NCBI RefSeq assembly: GCF_002295065.1 | Contig: NZ_NSGG01000011.1 | Span: forward strand, 62,001-126,000 | DNA length: 64,000 nt | Direction of reading: 5' to 3' | Origin: Mesorhizobium sp. WSM3859 | GTDB lineage: Bacteria > Pseudomonadota > Alphaproteobacteria > Rhizobiales > Rhizobiaceae | In this document: positions 25,065 through 34,028 of the stretch, one piece after another | Layout of the letters: every line of letters starts with the position of its first letter | Position numbering within the stretch: the stretch's first letter is position 1 | Program-made: the position numbers and the translations under genes | The notes under the pieces: generated by a model | Databases searched by the model: none | What the model saw: only the letters and a program-made list of their open reading frames with translations | What the model was told of the DNA's origin: nothing

Positions 25065-26705
25065 ATGAACGCCGCGCTCCAGACTTCCCGCATCGAAGCT
25101 TTTCTCGCCTTCCTGGAGAGCGAAAAAATCCTCACCGCGCACAGCGTCCAGCGGGCCCTGGGCGCGGCGAGCACATCGGGGCATCCGTTCGACACGGTGA
25201 TGACCGAACTCGGCCTGATCGGCGAGCAGGAGCTGGCCAGCAGCCTATGTCGTTTCCTCGACGTGCCAATGCTTGCCGAGCTGCCGGAGGAGCTGAGGCC
25301 GCAGATTCTGGCCAGCGTGCCGCTCTCCTATCTCAAGGAAAACGCCGTGCTGCCGCTGGAGATGGACGAACGCCAGCTGGTCGTGGCGGTGGCGGATCCT
25401 TTTTCGTCGGCGACCATCGATGCGCTGGCCTTCCACTGGGAAAGGACACCGTCGCTGCGCGTCTTGCCGCGGCGCATGATCGGCGAATGCATCGACCGGC
25501 TGGAGCGCTCGGCGGCGGAAGCGGTATCGCTCGAAGCCGGCAGCGCCGGGCTGGCCGATTTCGGCTCGGACGATCTCGAGCGTCTGAAGGATTTCGCCCG
25601 CGAGGCGCCGATCGTTCGCTTCGTCGCCGACACCATCCACCGCGCCGTCGATGCCAAGGCGACCGATATCCATATCGAGCCGCTCGAGGACCACGTTCGC
25701 ATCCGTTTCCGCAACGACGGCATGCTCTCCGTTGTCGACACGGCTCCGTCGGCGATGCTGTCCGGTGTCTCGACACGCATCAAGATCCTGGCGCGGCTGA
25801 ACATCGCCGAGCGACGGCTGCCGCAGGACGGGCGCTTGCGCATTGCCGTGCGCGGCCGCGATGTCGATCTGCGCGTCTCGGTCATCCCGTCGATCCATGG
25901 CGAGGCCATCGTGCTGCGTATCCTCCACCGCGCAGGCGTCGAGCTGCGCCTGGAAAAGCTCGGCTTCGACGAAGCCGCACAGGCCAAGATCCGGCAGATG
26001 TCGCGTGGTGCCAACGGCATCGTGCTGGTGACCGGCCCGACCGGCAGCGGCAAGACGACGACGCTTTACTCGGTCCTGGCCGAGTGCTCCCGGCCCGATG
26101 TCAAGGTGTTCACCGTCGAGGACCCGGTCGAATACCGCATGGCCGGCATCACGCAGTTGCAGGTCAACCCGGCGATCGATCTCGATTTCGCCACGGCGCT
26201 GCGCTCGATCCTGCGCCAGGATCCCGACATCATCCTGCTCGGCGAAATTCGCGACCGCGAGACGGCGCAGATCGCCATCCAGGCGGCTTTGACCGGCCAT
26301 CTGGTGTTTTCGACCTTGCACACCAACAGCGCGGCCGGCGCGCTGACGCGCCTGCGCGACATGGGCGTCGACGGCTATCTGCTCGGCGCCACCATTCGCG
26401 GCGTAATCGCACAGCGCCTGCTGCGGCGCGTCTGCCCGGCCTGCCGCGGCGCCGACAATGTCGCGTCCTGCAAGAGCTGCAACGGGTCCGGCTATAGCGG
26501 GCGCACGGTGACATACGAGATGCTGCAAGTTTCACCGCGCATCGCGGCTCTCATCGACGAGGGCGCCAGCGAGCTGGAGATCGGCAAGGCGGCTTCGGAA
26601 GCCGATCTGATACCGATGGCCGTGCACGTGGCCACGCTGGTCGAGCGTAGAGTCACCACATTAGAGGAAGTGCGGCGCGTCATCGACCTCGGTGGAGGCG
26701 GCTGA
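25065..26705 (+). CDS. gspE: Type II secretion ATPase GspE
   Basis: A 546-residue protein. The N-terminal ~150 residues form a GspE/MshE-type regulatory domain. The core ATPase has Walker A GPTGSGKTTT (~325-334), an Asp-box FTVEDPVEYR, Walker B IILLGEIRDRETA and a His box TLHTN. Near the C-terminus is a tetracysteine zinc motif, CPAC ... CKSC. It powers pseudopilus assembly from the cytoplasmic face via GspL and GspF. The spacing is 3 bases after gspK, and its stop overlaps gspF (TGATG). Confidence 0.95.
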   Translation: MNAALQTSRIEAFLAFLESEKILTAHSVQRALGAASTSGHPFDTVMTELGLIGEQELASSLCRFLDVPMLAELPEELRPQILASVPLSYLKENAVLPLEMDERQLVVAVADPFSSATIDALAFHWERTPSLRVLPRRMIGECIDRLERSAAEAVSLEAGSAGLADFGSDDLERLKDFAREAPIVRFVADTIHRAVDAKATDIHIEPLEDHVRIRFRNDGMLSVVDTAPSAMLSGVSTRIKILARLNIAERRLPQDGRLRIAVRGRDVDLRVSVIPSIHGEAIVLRILHRAGVELRLEKLGFDEAAQAKIRQMSRGANGIVLVTGPTGSGKTTTLYSVLAECSRPDVKVFTVEDPVEYRMAGITQLQVNPAIDLDFATALRSILRQDPDIILLGEIRDRETAQIAIQAALTGHLVFSTLHTNSAAGALTRLRDMGVDGYLLGATIRGVIAQRLLRRVCPACRGADNVASCKSCNGSGYSGRTVTYEMLQVSPRIAALIDEGASELEIGKAASEADLIPMAVHVATLVERRVTTLEEVRRVIDLGGGG

Positions 26706-27922
26706 TGCCGGCATTTGCCTATCGCGCCTATCTCGCCGATGGCGCCCGGGAGAGCGGAGTCGTCGAGGCGCCGACCAAGCAGGAGGCCGCCCGCAAGCTC
26801 GCCCAGCAGGGCCGCCGCTCCTACCATCTGGTGCCGGCAAGCGAGGAGAAGGCGCAGATCAGGCTGCCGGGCAAGGCCAGCCTCACGCTGACGCGGCGCG
26901 TCGATCTCAGCCGGCTTTTTGCCGAGCTTTCGGTGCTGCTCAATGCCGGTTTCACCATCGACCGCGCCTTGAACGCGGTGATTTCCGGCGAGGGCAACGC
27001 TGCCAGGCGCCAGCAGCTGCAGACCGTGTTGGACCTCACCACAGGTGGGCGCTCCATCGCCGATGCCTTCCTGACCTTGTCCGGCATCACGCCGGATGTC
27101 GCCGCCCTGCTTGCCAGCGGCGAGCGCAGCGGCAAGATGGCCTTTATCTGCCAGCGCCTGGCCGATGCATTCGAGGCCAGGGCCAAACGCAGGACTTCGA
27201 TCATAGAGGCGCTGACCTATCCAGCCTTCCTGCTCCTGGTGATGTGCGGCGCCATGGTCATATTGGCGACGGTGCTGGTGCCGGCGCTGGAGCCGATCTT
27301 CGAGGGGTCTTCCGCCCGCAAGCCTTTCACCATGCGCATGCTCTCCGCCTTCGGCCGCGTCTTCAACGACTATCCGTTCGTCTTCCCGCTCGCTGCCTTG
27401 CTGGCGCTGCTCTTCTATCTCGCCCTCTCGAAGTCTCCCGCGGCGAAAAGCGCCTTCTCGCGCTGGCTTCTCAAAGTGCCGGTGATCGGCCCGCTGGTCC
27501 TCAACGCGGTGCTTGCCCGCTATCTCGAAACCATGTCGCTGCTGCTGGGTAACGGCGTCACGATGAGCGAGGCGCTGCGGCTGGCGACCAATGTTTCGCA
27601 GCAGGCATCGTTGAAAGCGAGCTTTGCCGCCATCGAGGAGGAAGTGGCGAATGGCGCGCGGCTGCACAATGCCGCCGCCAATGCCAAGCTGTTCGACAAT
27701 GCCACAATGTCGCTGATCTCGCTTGGTGACGACGCCAACGCGCTTCCCGTCGTGCTCGACCGCGCCGGCAAAATGCTGCAGTCGGCGGTGACGCGTCGCA
27801 TCGACACGCTGCTGAAGCTGCTGACGCCGGCGATGACGATCTCGCTCGGCTTCCTTGTCGGCAGCCTGGTTGTCTCGGTGATGACGACGATCCTCAGCAT
27901 CAACGATCTGGCGCTGCAATGA
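26705..27922 (+). CDS. gspF: Type II secretion platform protein GspF
   Basis: A 405-residue polytopic inner-membrane protein with two GspF cytoplasmic domains, each followed by hydrophobic helices (about residues 165-200, 215-245 and 370-400). Family motifs include the N-terminal FAYRAYLADG and LFAELSVLLNAGFTIDRAL, and LLGNGVTMSEALRLA in the second repeat. It forms the centre of the assembly platform and couples to GspE. The start overlaps the gspE stop by one base, and its own stop overlaps gspH (ATGA). Confidence 0.95.
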   Translation: MPAFAYRAYLADGARESGVVEAPTKQEAARKLAQQGRRSYHLVPASEEKAQIRLPGKASLTLTRRVDLSRLFAELSVLLNAGFTIDRALNAVISGEGNAARRQQLQTVLDLTTGGRSIADAFLTLSGITPDVAALLASGERSGKMAFICQRLADAFEARAKRRTSIIEALTYPAFLLLVMCGAMVILATVLVPALEPIFEGSSARKPFTMRMLSAFGRVFNDYPFVFPLAALLALLFYLALSKSPAAKSAFSRWLLKVPVIGPLVLNAVLARYLETMSLLLGNGVTMSEALRLATNVSQQASLKASFAAIEEEVANGARLHNAAANAKLFDNATMSLISLGDDANALPVVLDRAGKMLQSAVTRRIDTLLKLLTPAMTISLGFLVGSLVVSVMTTILSINDLALQ

Positions 27923-28392
27923 GGACATTCGCCGCCGCGCCGCAACGAGCGGAGACCACTGCCGGCTTCACCTTGATCGAGATGATGGTCGTGCTGGCCA
28001 TCATTGCCGTCCTCGCTGCAATAGCGGCACCCGGCATCGTCCAGCGATATCGGTCGGACAGTCTAGATACGCTATCGAACGAAATCGTTTCGCGCATGCG
28101 CATGTCGCGCATGCGCGCGATCGCCACGGCCCGGCCGCAGCAGATCGTCATCGATATCGGCGGCCGCACGATCCGGTTTGCGGACAGGCCTCTGCTCGGT
28201 CTGCCCGCGGATGTCAGGATGACCGTCACCACCGGCCACGAAACGGTGCAGGGCGACCGCCAGGCGGCCCTGACCTTCCTTCCCGATGGTAGTTCGTCTG
28301 GCATTGAAATCGACCTGCGGCGCGGCGGCCAAGCGTCGCATATCGCGGTGAACTGGCTGACCGGGCTCGCCAGCGGGACGATGAAGCCATGA
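27919..28392 (+). CDS. gspH: Type II secretion pseudopilin GspH
   Basis: A 157-residue protein with an 18-residue leader, the cleavage site AG|FTLIE with Glu at +5, and a hydrophobic helix (MMVVLAIIAVLAAIA). The C-terminal beta domain (RPQQIVIDIGGRTIRFAD) fits the GspH/FimT fold. It is a minor pseudopilin joining the tip complex to the GspG shaft. It overlaps gspF and gspI by 4 bases each. Confidence 0.85.
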   Translation: MRTFAAAPQRAETTAGFTLIEMMVVLAIIAVLAAIAAPGIVQRYRSDSLDTLSNEIVSRMRMSRMRAIATARPQQIVIDIGGRTIRFADRPLLGLPADVRMTVTTGHETVQGDRQAALTFLPDGSSSGIEIDLRRGGQASHIAVNWLTGLASGTMKP

Positions 28393-28754
28393 CGCCGGCG
28401 GACAGCGAAGATGGATTCTCGATCCTCGAAATGATCGTCGCCATGACCATTCTGGCGTTGGTCCTCGGCATCGCCAGCCAGACGATCGTGCTTGCCAGCC
28501 GCAGCATCGTGGCCGCGCGGGAACAGTTGGAAGCGGCACGCAAGGTCCGCGCCATCATGGCGCAATACGACGCCGATGCCGAAAGCGGCGGAACGGCCGG
28601 ACTCGGCGCGCTCGCCCAATCCGGCTGGACGGTCAAGGTTCGGCCGATGGGGGATGGCAAGGCAAAGCTCGATGCCATCGTCATTGAAAAGAGCGGGACA
28701 GCGGCGGGAACATTTCTCACCTTCGTGCCTGCCGGGCGGCGGGGTCCGCAATGA
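28389..28754 (+). CDS. gspI: Type II secretion minor pseudopilin GspI
   Basis: A 121-residue protein with a short leader, the processing site DG|FSILE (Glu at +5) and the helix MIVAMTILALVLGIAS. The length and the small C-terminal domain suit GspI, the nucleator of the GspI-J-K tip complex. It has 4-base overlaps with gspH and gspJ. Confidence 0.8.
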   Translation: MTPADSEDGFSILEMIVAMTILALVLGIASQTIVLASRSIVAAREQLEAARKVRAIMAQYDADAESGGTAGLGALAQSGWTVKVRPMGDGKAKLDAIVIEKSGTAAGTFLTFVPAGRRGPQ

Positions 28755-29473
28755 GCGGCCTGTTTTCTCAGGCGACCTCGTTCCTCGCAGCTTCGTCCCA
28801 TCGAAGGACGCAGCATCTCCAAAGGAAAGCGCCTACCGGGCGAACGCACCGGGCAACCGACCGATCTTCGATCGAGGGATTTGCGCTGATCGACGTACTG
28901 GTTGGCCTCGCCCTTGTGGGCGTGGTTTCCGCGCTGATGGTCACCTTTCTCGGCCATGCGCGAACGATGATACGTATCCAGAACGCCACCCAGATGCAGA
29001 TGGAGGTGGACTCCGCGGCACGGTTTCTCGAAACCGCGCTCGGCAATGCCGAGGCCCTGCCTCTCATGCAGTCGACACCCGACGACGTGATCTATTTCAG
29101 CGGCGGACCCGACCGGCTGCAGTTCAACGGCATCATGGCGATCGGCTTCGGCTCGTCCGCGCTGAGGCAGATCGTGATCCAGCCCACCGGCAACAGCCTG
29201 ACCGTCATTCAGATGCCGCGGCGGGGCGGCGCGGCGGGGGCCGATGACAAGACGGGCAATGTGACCGTGCCGCTGATCGCCGGCGTGACCGGCATGCGCT
29301 TCGAATATCTCGACGGCTCGAAGGGATCATGGTCAGCCGATTGGAAGCTCAACCGCCGCCTTCCGGCCGCCATCCGCTTCAAGATATCCGTCGCCAGGGA
29401 TGGCGCGACCTATGCGTCCGACGGCTTTGCGCGGCTGAACCTGGCAAGCCTGCAGGGCGGGCGCGATAACTGA
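28751..29473 (+). CDS. gspJ: Type II secretion minor pseudopilin GspJ
   Basis: A 240-residue protein with an unusually long leader (~43 residues) before the processing site EG|FALID and the helix VLVGLALVGVVSALMV. The +5 residue is Asp rather than the usual Glu. The downstream domain, with VTGMRFEYLDG and RLPAAIRFKI, matches the GspJ family. It is the last gene of the plus-strand operon. A later start is possible, since no Met lies closer to the processing site, but GTG and TTG codons exist. Confidence 0.85.
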   Translation: MSGLFSQATSFLAASSHRRTQHLQRKAPTGRTHRATDRSSIEGFALIDVLVGLALVGVVSALMVTFLGHARTMIRIQNATQMQMEVDSAARFLETALGNAEALPLMQSTPDDVIYFSGGPDRLQFNGIMAIGFGSSALRQIVIQPTGNSLTVIQMPRRGGAAGADDKTGNVTVPLIAGVTGMRFEYLDGSKGSWSADWKLNRRLPAAIRFKISVARDGATYASDGFARLNLASLQGGRDN

Positions 29474-29526
29474 CGGCAATCTCTTGTTCGCCCCGGCTCT
29501 GCCCGGCTCCAATCAGAACGCGTTCA

Positions 29527-30000
29527 TCAGTTCGCTACGTCCTGATCCTCGCCGGCCCCGTCAGGGTTGCCGTCGCGGCCTAAGCTTCTGATCACGACAC
29601 CGCTGGCATCGGCCTTGAGCTCATAGATATACGGCTTCCCCCACGGATCGGTAAGACCACTGGTCGTCTTCAGATACGGACCGTTCCAATGCGTTTCGCC
29701 GGGCGGCGCCGTCACCAGCGCCTTGAGGCCTTCGTCGTTGGAGGGGTATTTGGCGTTGTCGACATAGTAGAGTTCGAGCGCGCTCTCGATGTTCTTGATC
29801 TGCGCTTTGGCCGCGCTGGTGCGGGCGGAACCCAGATAGCGCAGCACCTGCGGCGCCACTAGCGTGGCGATCAGCGCGATAATGGCCAGCACGACCAAGA
29901 GCTCGACCAGGGTGAAGCCGGCTTCGCTATCGTGGGGCCGTTCGCTTTCGGTCCTGCCCCGTTTGTATCCGGTCAAGCCGATACGATGGAAAACCTGCAT
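29527..30000 (-). CDS. gspG: Type II secretion major pseudopilin GspG
   Basis: A 157-residue protein. ATG 30000 overlaps the stop of the peptidase gene (TGATG); the open frame extends further back only within that gene. The processing site is AG|FTLVE (Glu at +5), followed by the helix LLVVLAIIALIATLVAP. The GspG C-terminal pattern is present: YYVDNAKYPSNDEGL, then GPYLK, DPWGKPYIY and a Ca-binding-type acidic end (GRDGNPDGAGEDQD). It is the main subunit of the pseudopilus and the last gene of the minus-strand operon, facing gspJ across a 53-base gap. Confidence 0.95.
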   Translation of the reverse strand: MQVFHRIGLTGYKRGRTESERPHDSEAGFTLVELLVVLAIIALIATLVAPQVLRYLGSARTSAAKAQIKNIESALELYYVDNAKYPSNDEGLKALVTAPPGETHWNGPYLKTTSGLTDPWGKPYIYELKADASGVVIRSLGRDGNPDGAGEDQDVAN

Positions 30001-30494
30001 CACAGCATCCCCAAATTCAGTCCGAAAAATTGTTCGAGCATCCAGCTGCAAGCCAGTCCGAGCGCGATGAACGGCCCGAACGGAACACGCATTCGCGCCG
30101 CTGCGGGCCCAGCGGCAACGACTTGCCCGCCGACAAACAGCAGCGCGGCAGCGCTCGCGACGAACAGCAGCACCGGCGATAGCAAAGGGTTGATCCACAG
30201 CGCCGCCGCGCCCAGCATCTTCACGTCGCCAAGGCCGAGGCCGATCCTGCCCGTGAGCAGGAAATGACCGCGCCGCAGCGCCCAGAAGACGGCCAGCGTC
30301 AATGCGGCGATGAGCACCTGCATGACCGCATTGTCGCGCTGGACGCTCATCTGGAAACCAAACCCGCTCACCGCGAGCGCGATGTTGAGTGGGTCGGGAA
30401 TGACCTGCCGCCTGAAGTCGACGACGGCAATGGCCATCAGGATGTTGGCCAGGACCAAGCCGGCGACGATCAGGATGGCGACATCCGTTTGCAT
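30000..30494 (-). CDS. Short prepilin peptidase (A24 family, GspO-like without methylase domain)
   Basis: A 164-residue, mostly hydrophobic protein with about five membrane helices. The two catalytic aspartates of A24 aspartic peptidases are visible, in AVVDFRRQVIPD and GLGDVKM. It lacks the N-terminal zinc/methyltransferase domain of classical ~280-residue GspO/PilD, so it resembles CpaA/TadV-type or archaeal prepilin peptidases. It should cleave the leaders of GspG, H, I, J and K. It lies 2 bases after gspD and overlaps gspG by one base. Confidence 0.85.
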   Translation of the reverse strand: MQTDVAILIVAGLVLANILMAIAVVDFRRQVIPDPLNIALAVSGFGFQMSVQRDNAVMQVLIAALTLAVFWALRRGHFLLTGRIGLGLGDVKMLGAAALWINPLLSPVLLFVASAAALLFVGGQVVAAGPAAARMRVPFGPFIALGLACSWMLEQFFGLNLGML

Positions 30495-30496
30495 CG

Positions 30497-32623
30497 TCAG
30501 TAGGCCAGTCTCTTCACATCCTGCCGCAGCTTGGTGCCGCCGCGCCGCTGCTGGATTGGCGTTTGCAGATTGATCTTCCCACGGAACTCTTCCGTCACCT
30601 CGCGGGCCTCGTTGATATCGCGAACGACATGCGGCTGGATGAAGATGATCAACTCGGTCCGCTTGATGCCGTCATCCTTCTGCTTGAACGCGTTGCCGAT
30701 AACCGGAATGTCGCCGAGGATCGGCACCTGGGTGCGGCCGACGCTGTTTTTTTCCTGAATGAGGCCGCCAAGCGCGAGCGTCTCGCCATCATTGACCATT
30801 ACGCGCGTTTGGACCTTGCGCTGCTGGATTGTCGGCGAATCAATGCCGGAGCTCCTCGTTGGGGTGGCGTCGCTGACCTCCTGCTGGATGTCGAGCATGA
30901 CGCGACCTGCGTTGTTGATGCGCGGCGTCACCGTCAGGATGACGCCAGTGTCCTTCATCTCCACCGAGTTGATGATCGGCGCGGTGCCGTTGCCGGTGTC
31001 CTGGGATTGCTGGGTCAGGATCGGCACCTGGTCGCCGACCTGCAGGATCGCTTTCTGGTTGTTGAGCGCCATGATCGTAGGCGCCGAAATGACGTTGACG
31101 TCGGTTATCGAGGAGAGTGCGTTGAGCGTCACCTGGATGTTGTCGGTCGCGTAGCTCCAGCTGAAACCTCCCATGAAGGCGGAGGCGGCGCCCTTGGCCA
31201 GGTCGGACACCGAGACCTTGGTGCCGCCATTCTCGAAGAACCAGCGCAGGCCGTATTTCAAATCGTCGTCGAGCGTGACCTCGGCGATCACCGCTTCCAG
31301 CATGACCTGCGTCGGCAAGACGTCCACCTTGGCCAGGATCTGCTGGATGCGCTCATAGTCGCGCGCCGTGGTCTGGATCAGCAGCGCATTGTTTTCGACA
31401 TCGGCGACGACCGTGGCATGGGCAGGGCCCTCGCTGTCCTGCTGAGGCAGTGAAGGCGATGGCCCGGTCAGCGGCGCCGGCGTGACGCCGTCCGACTGCA
31501 TGGCGATCGGCGTCATGTCGGGCGACACATTGGAGCCGGCTGAGCCTCCTTCGGTCTTGACCGTGGTGCCGAGAACCGAACTCAGCACGGACGCCAGTTC
31601 CTTGGCCGGCCGGTTCTGGATCTGGTAGACGAAAAGCTGCTGCTCGTTGGTCTCGGCAAGCCGGTCCAGCTTGCCGATCCAGGTCGCGGCGCGCGCCAGA
31701 TAGGCGGGACGCGACGTGATCACCAGCACCGAGTTCAAACGATCGTTGGGGATGAACTGGATCACCTTGGCGCCGGGACCGTCCTTGGTGCCGAAGATGG
31801 AATCGAGCTCCGTCGCCACGGCCTCCGGCTTCGAGGCCTTGAGCGGATGCAGCGCCACCGACATGCCCCGCATCCAGTCGACGTCGAACACCGAGACCGC
31901 CTCGCGGATTGCCGCGAGATCGGTGTTGTTGCCGGCGACGGTGATGAGGTTGCGCGTCGAATCCACCCGCAGCACTGAACCCTGCCGCGTGATCGGCTCG
32001 AGGATGGTCTTCATCTCATCGGCGGCGATGAACTGCAGCTGGATGACCTGTACTTTCACGCCGGGACCAGACGGCGAGACGGAGGGCACGCTGACCGCCG
32101 GCGTGCTCGACAAAGTCTCCGACAGCGGCACGACCTGGTAGGTGCCGGCGCGCTTGACGATGCCGGCGCCGTTCACGGCCAGCGCCGATTCCAGAATATC
32201 CGACAGTGCCTCCTTGGACACCGGCTTCGAGGTCTGCAGCGTCACCGTGCCCTGGACGCGCGGGTCGACGACGTAGTTAACCTGAAGCGCATCGCCAAGC
32301 ACCGCCTTGGCCGCTTGCGCCACCGGCGCATTGACGAGGTTGAGCTCATACTTCCCGCTGCCGTCGCCCGTCACCTGGGCGACCGGCGCGGAGGAACCGA
32401 CGAAGTCGCCTGACCCCTGATACTGCGCGCCATTGAAGCGCTGCGCCCGCTCCGCCGCCAAGCCGATGGTCGCGGGTCCGGTATAGCCCGCCCGCAGGGG
32501 CGAATTCTTGGCATGCAGGCTCTCGACGGTCTCGGTGAAGAAATCCCCGCCCGACGGCGACTGGCAACCGCCGATCGCCACCAGCAAGCAAAACACGACG
32601 CGACTGACTGACTTCCCTAGCAT
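30497..32623 (-). CDS. gspD: Type II secretion outer-membrane secretin GspD
   Basis: A 708-residue protein with a lipoprotein signal (CLLVAIGGC, lipidation at C20). It contains N0-N3 ring domains (the N-domain motif VNYVVDPRVQGTVTL), then the secretin core with VPILTQQSQDTG and the VxPRI-type end (ILTVTPRINNAGRVMLDIQQ), and a C-terminal LALGGLIQEK ... VPILGDIPVIG. It forms the outer-membrane channel. The built-in lipobox could replace a pilotin-dependent targeting route (inference). It heads the minus-strand operon gspD-peptidase-gspG. Confidence 0.95.
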   Translation of the reverse strand: MLGKSVSRVVFCLLVAIGGCQSPSGGDFFTETVESLHAKNSPLRAGYTGPATIGLAAERAQRFNGAQYQGSGDFVGSSAPVAQVTGDGSGKYELNLVNAPVAQAAKAVLGDALQVNYVVDPRVQGTVTLQTSKPVSKEALSDILESALAVNGAGIVKRAGTYQVVPLSETLSSTPAVSVPSVSPSGPGVKVQVIQLQFIAADEMKTILEPITRQGSVLRVDSTRNLITVAGNNTDLAAIREAVSVFDVDWMRGMSVALHPLKASKPEAVATELDSIFGTKDGPGAKVIQFIPNDRLNSVLVITSRPAYLARAATWIGKLDRLAETNEQQLFVYQIQNRPAKELASVLSSVLGTTVKTEGGSAGSNVSPDMTPIAMQSDGVTPAPLTGPSPSLPQQDSEGPAHATVVADVENNALLIQTTARDYERIQQILAKVDVLPTQVMLEAVIAEVTLDDDLKYGLRWFFENGGTKVSVSDLAKGAASAFMGGFSWSYATDNIQVTLNALSSITDVNVISAPTIMALNNQKAILQVGDQVPILTQQSQDTGNGTAPIINSVEMKDTGVILTVTPRINNAGRVMLDIQQEVSDATPTRSSGIDSPTIQQRKVQTRVMVNDGETLALGGLIQEKNSVGRTQVPILGDIPVIGNAFKQKDDGIKRTELIIFIQPHVVRDINEAREVTEEFRGKINLQTPIQQRRGGTKLRQDVKRLAY

Positions 32624-32868
32624 CCACCCGATTCCCCCGGTGGTTTACTTTAGGGCTTCGTGCGGGCGGATGTCGGGATTGATGGAGATGTTCGGAGTCT
32701 ATCCACAGGGTTGGTGGGTTCAGGTCGGATTAGGGCAGTCCCTGTCAATAGAAACAAACTTTCGGTGCTCAGCTGCATTGTCGGGACCGCTAGTCCGGCC
32801 CCGGTCACGATCAAGCCGGCAAAGGCACAGAATTACTGTATCAACTTCTGCATAAATTTATGTTAAAT
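32624..32868. other. Upstream region of gspD; no gene seen
   Basis: This 245-base region contains the gspD promoter (minus strand) and the sequence behind the broken gene at 32869. No ribosome binding site stronger than a short purine run (GGGG) precedes gspD. No coding frame or clear hairpin is present. Confidence 0.4.
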
Positions 32869-33356
32869 TCAGGAAAGCTCGATACTGCCCAACGGTTCGA
32901 AGGAATCATATTTACCAAAATATAGCTTTAATTTATCTCCGATATTTACCACGGATGACGTATCAACTTTAACTGGCTCTCGAATATCGGTAGAGAACAT
33001 CACGCCAATCCGACGCAACTCAGATTGTGCTCCTTCTGGCGTTCGCCAGATTTTGTCTATGTTAATCTTCAATGCGCTCTCAGTGAATTTTCCCCGCAAT
33101 ATTAATGCCTTTTTTGAGAATTTGAATGCTTTAAGTCGTATGAAATTGAAAATTCCTACGTTTCACGTGTCATTATATAAGCTTCAAGCGGTCCATATCC
33201 AATATAAAAGTTCAAAGCTCCTCCCGGCGAAAATCCCCAATGTTCGGGAGGGCCGACCTCGTTCCCAACTTCACTTAAATTCCTCCCTATTGAGAACGTG
33301 CCAATCGATGCATCATTGATGATATCACGCATTCCTATTTCATTTATTATTGGCAT
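32869..33356 (-). pseudogene. Frameshifted small gene, possible immunity-type protein
   Basis: The minus strand gives ATG 33356 (AAAGGCGG upstream) and 66 codons: an N-terminus with IGTFSIG, then EVGNEVGPPEHWGF and YIGYGPLEAY, stopping at 33156. The next frame, from about 33150, reads GIFNFIRLKAFKFSKKALIL and continues to IDKIWRTPEGAQ, then GDKLKLYFGKYDSFEPLG, ending at TGA 32869-32871. Together they would make one ~160-residue protein of the 'IGxFxxGxxxxEVxxxxGxPxxW ... YGxLE' type that I associate with toxin-immunity or effector-adjacent proteins. One frameshift near 33150 separates the halves. The AT-rich DNA suggests horizontal origin. The family match is by eye. Confidence 0.45.
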
Positions 33357-34028
33357 TGTTTCCGCCTTTGTCACTGTTGCCGCCGCCGCCGTCGTTGCCG
33401 TTTCCATTGCCATTATTGTTGTTGTTTTTTTGTCGGCCTTTACTAGCATCCAGCGGCCACAAGCACGCCTCAAGAAGAATTTTGATTACCATTGTTCGAA
33501 CTTTTCGACCGCTGCTTCCATCAAAGTTGGACGACAAACCTTGCGATCAGGAAAGTCCATACTCAGTCCAGGTAACCTGAAGATAAGAGAGGCGCTTGAG
33601 GCGGGCCTAGCCAGCGCCGATATAGAATCGGAATTCGGGCGAATTGGGCCCCGGAACCATAAGGAACGATACGGGAAAATTCGCGTTTTGGTGCCCACGA
33701 AAAAGATAATAAAATCAGCTGCTTATTGACGTCCTCCGGGCCCACCAACTATTACGTATCAAAGCCTTACGCTTATTTCCTCGGGAATTAAGCGGGCGCT
33801 GCCAGATAAATTGATGAGTTTTGGATCGAATGATTTTGGGCCCGTTGGTTAATTTCTCCGTGGGCTATGCAAAGACCGCCTTCTATCACAGCCAGCGCGA
33901 TCTCCCGCCGACGCAGTGGCGCGGGACGGGGCATTCTCTTGGATGTCCATTCGGACCCTCCGACGCGTGCTGAAGCCTGGTAACTCCAGTCTCCTCGGTC
34001 CGGTCCGAATAACCTCCTGAAGCCACGC
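33357..34028. other. Mostly non-coding region with a low-complexity stretch
   Basis: Between 33357 and 33460 is a GTTGTT/GCCGCC-type low-complexity run. It reads on the minus strand as an Asn/Gly tail (QKNNNNNGNGNGND, then GGGGNSDKGGNN) whose stop overlaps the start of the pseudogene at 33356. It could be the end of a degraded toxin or linker, but no upstream body is recognisable. On the plus strand the same DNA gives a hydrophobic frame that I reject. The rest holds one copy of a dispersed repeat (33662-33747) and otherwise nothing I can identify. Confidence 0.35.
33662..33747 (+). repeat. Dispersed imperfect repeat, copy 1
   Basis: The segment AGGAACGATACGGGAA ... CCTCCGGGCC(C/T)ACCAA recurs at 43711-43797 in the same orientation, with roughly 70% identity by eye. 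Both copies lie in intergenic DNA on either side of the catabolic cluster. They may be remnants of one mobile element. Confidence 0.55.

Noticed and set aside
25245..26528. A 427-codon frame antisense to gspE
   Set aside because: It is a shadow of the strongly conserved GspE coding sequence; its composition is the complement of the real gene.
33638..33655. GGGCGAATTGGGCCC resembles a cloning-vector polylinker
   Set aside because: Only about 15 bases match, no T7 promoter or further vector sequence flanks it, and the surroundings are genomic. Chance is the simpler explanation.
33298..33729. Plus-strand frame with a Val/Ala/Ile-rich hydrophobic segment that looks like a membrane protein
   Set aside because: The hydrophobic run is the complement of an Asn/Gly low-complexity stretch, no ribosome binding site is present, and the rest overlaps a dispersed repeat.
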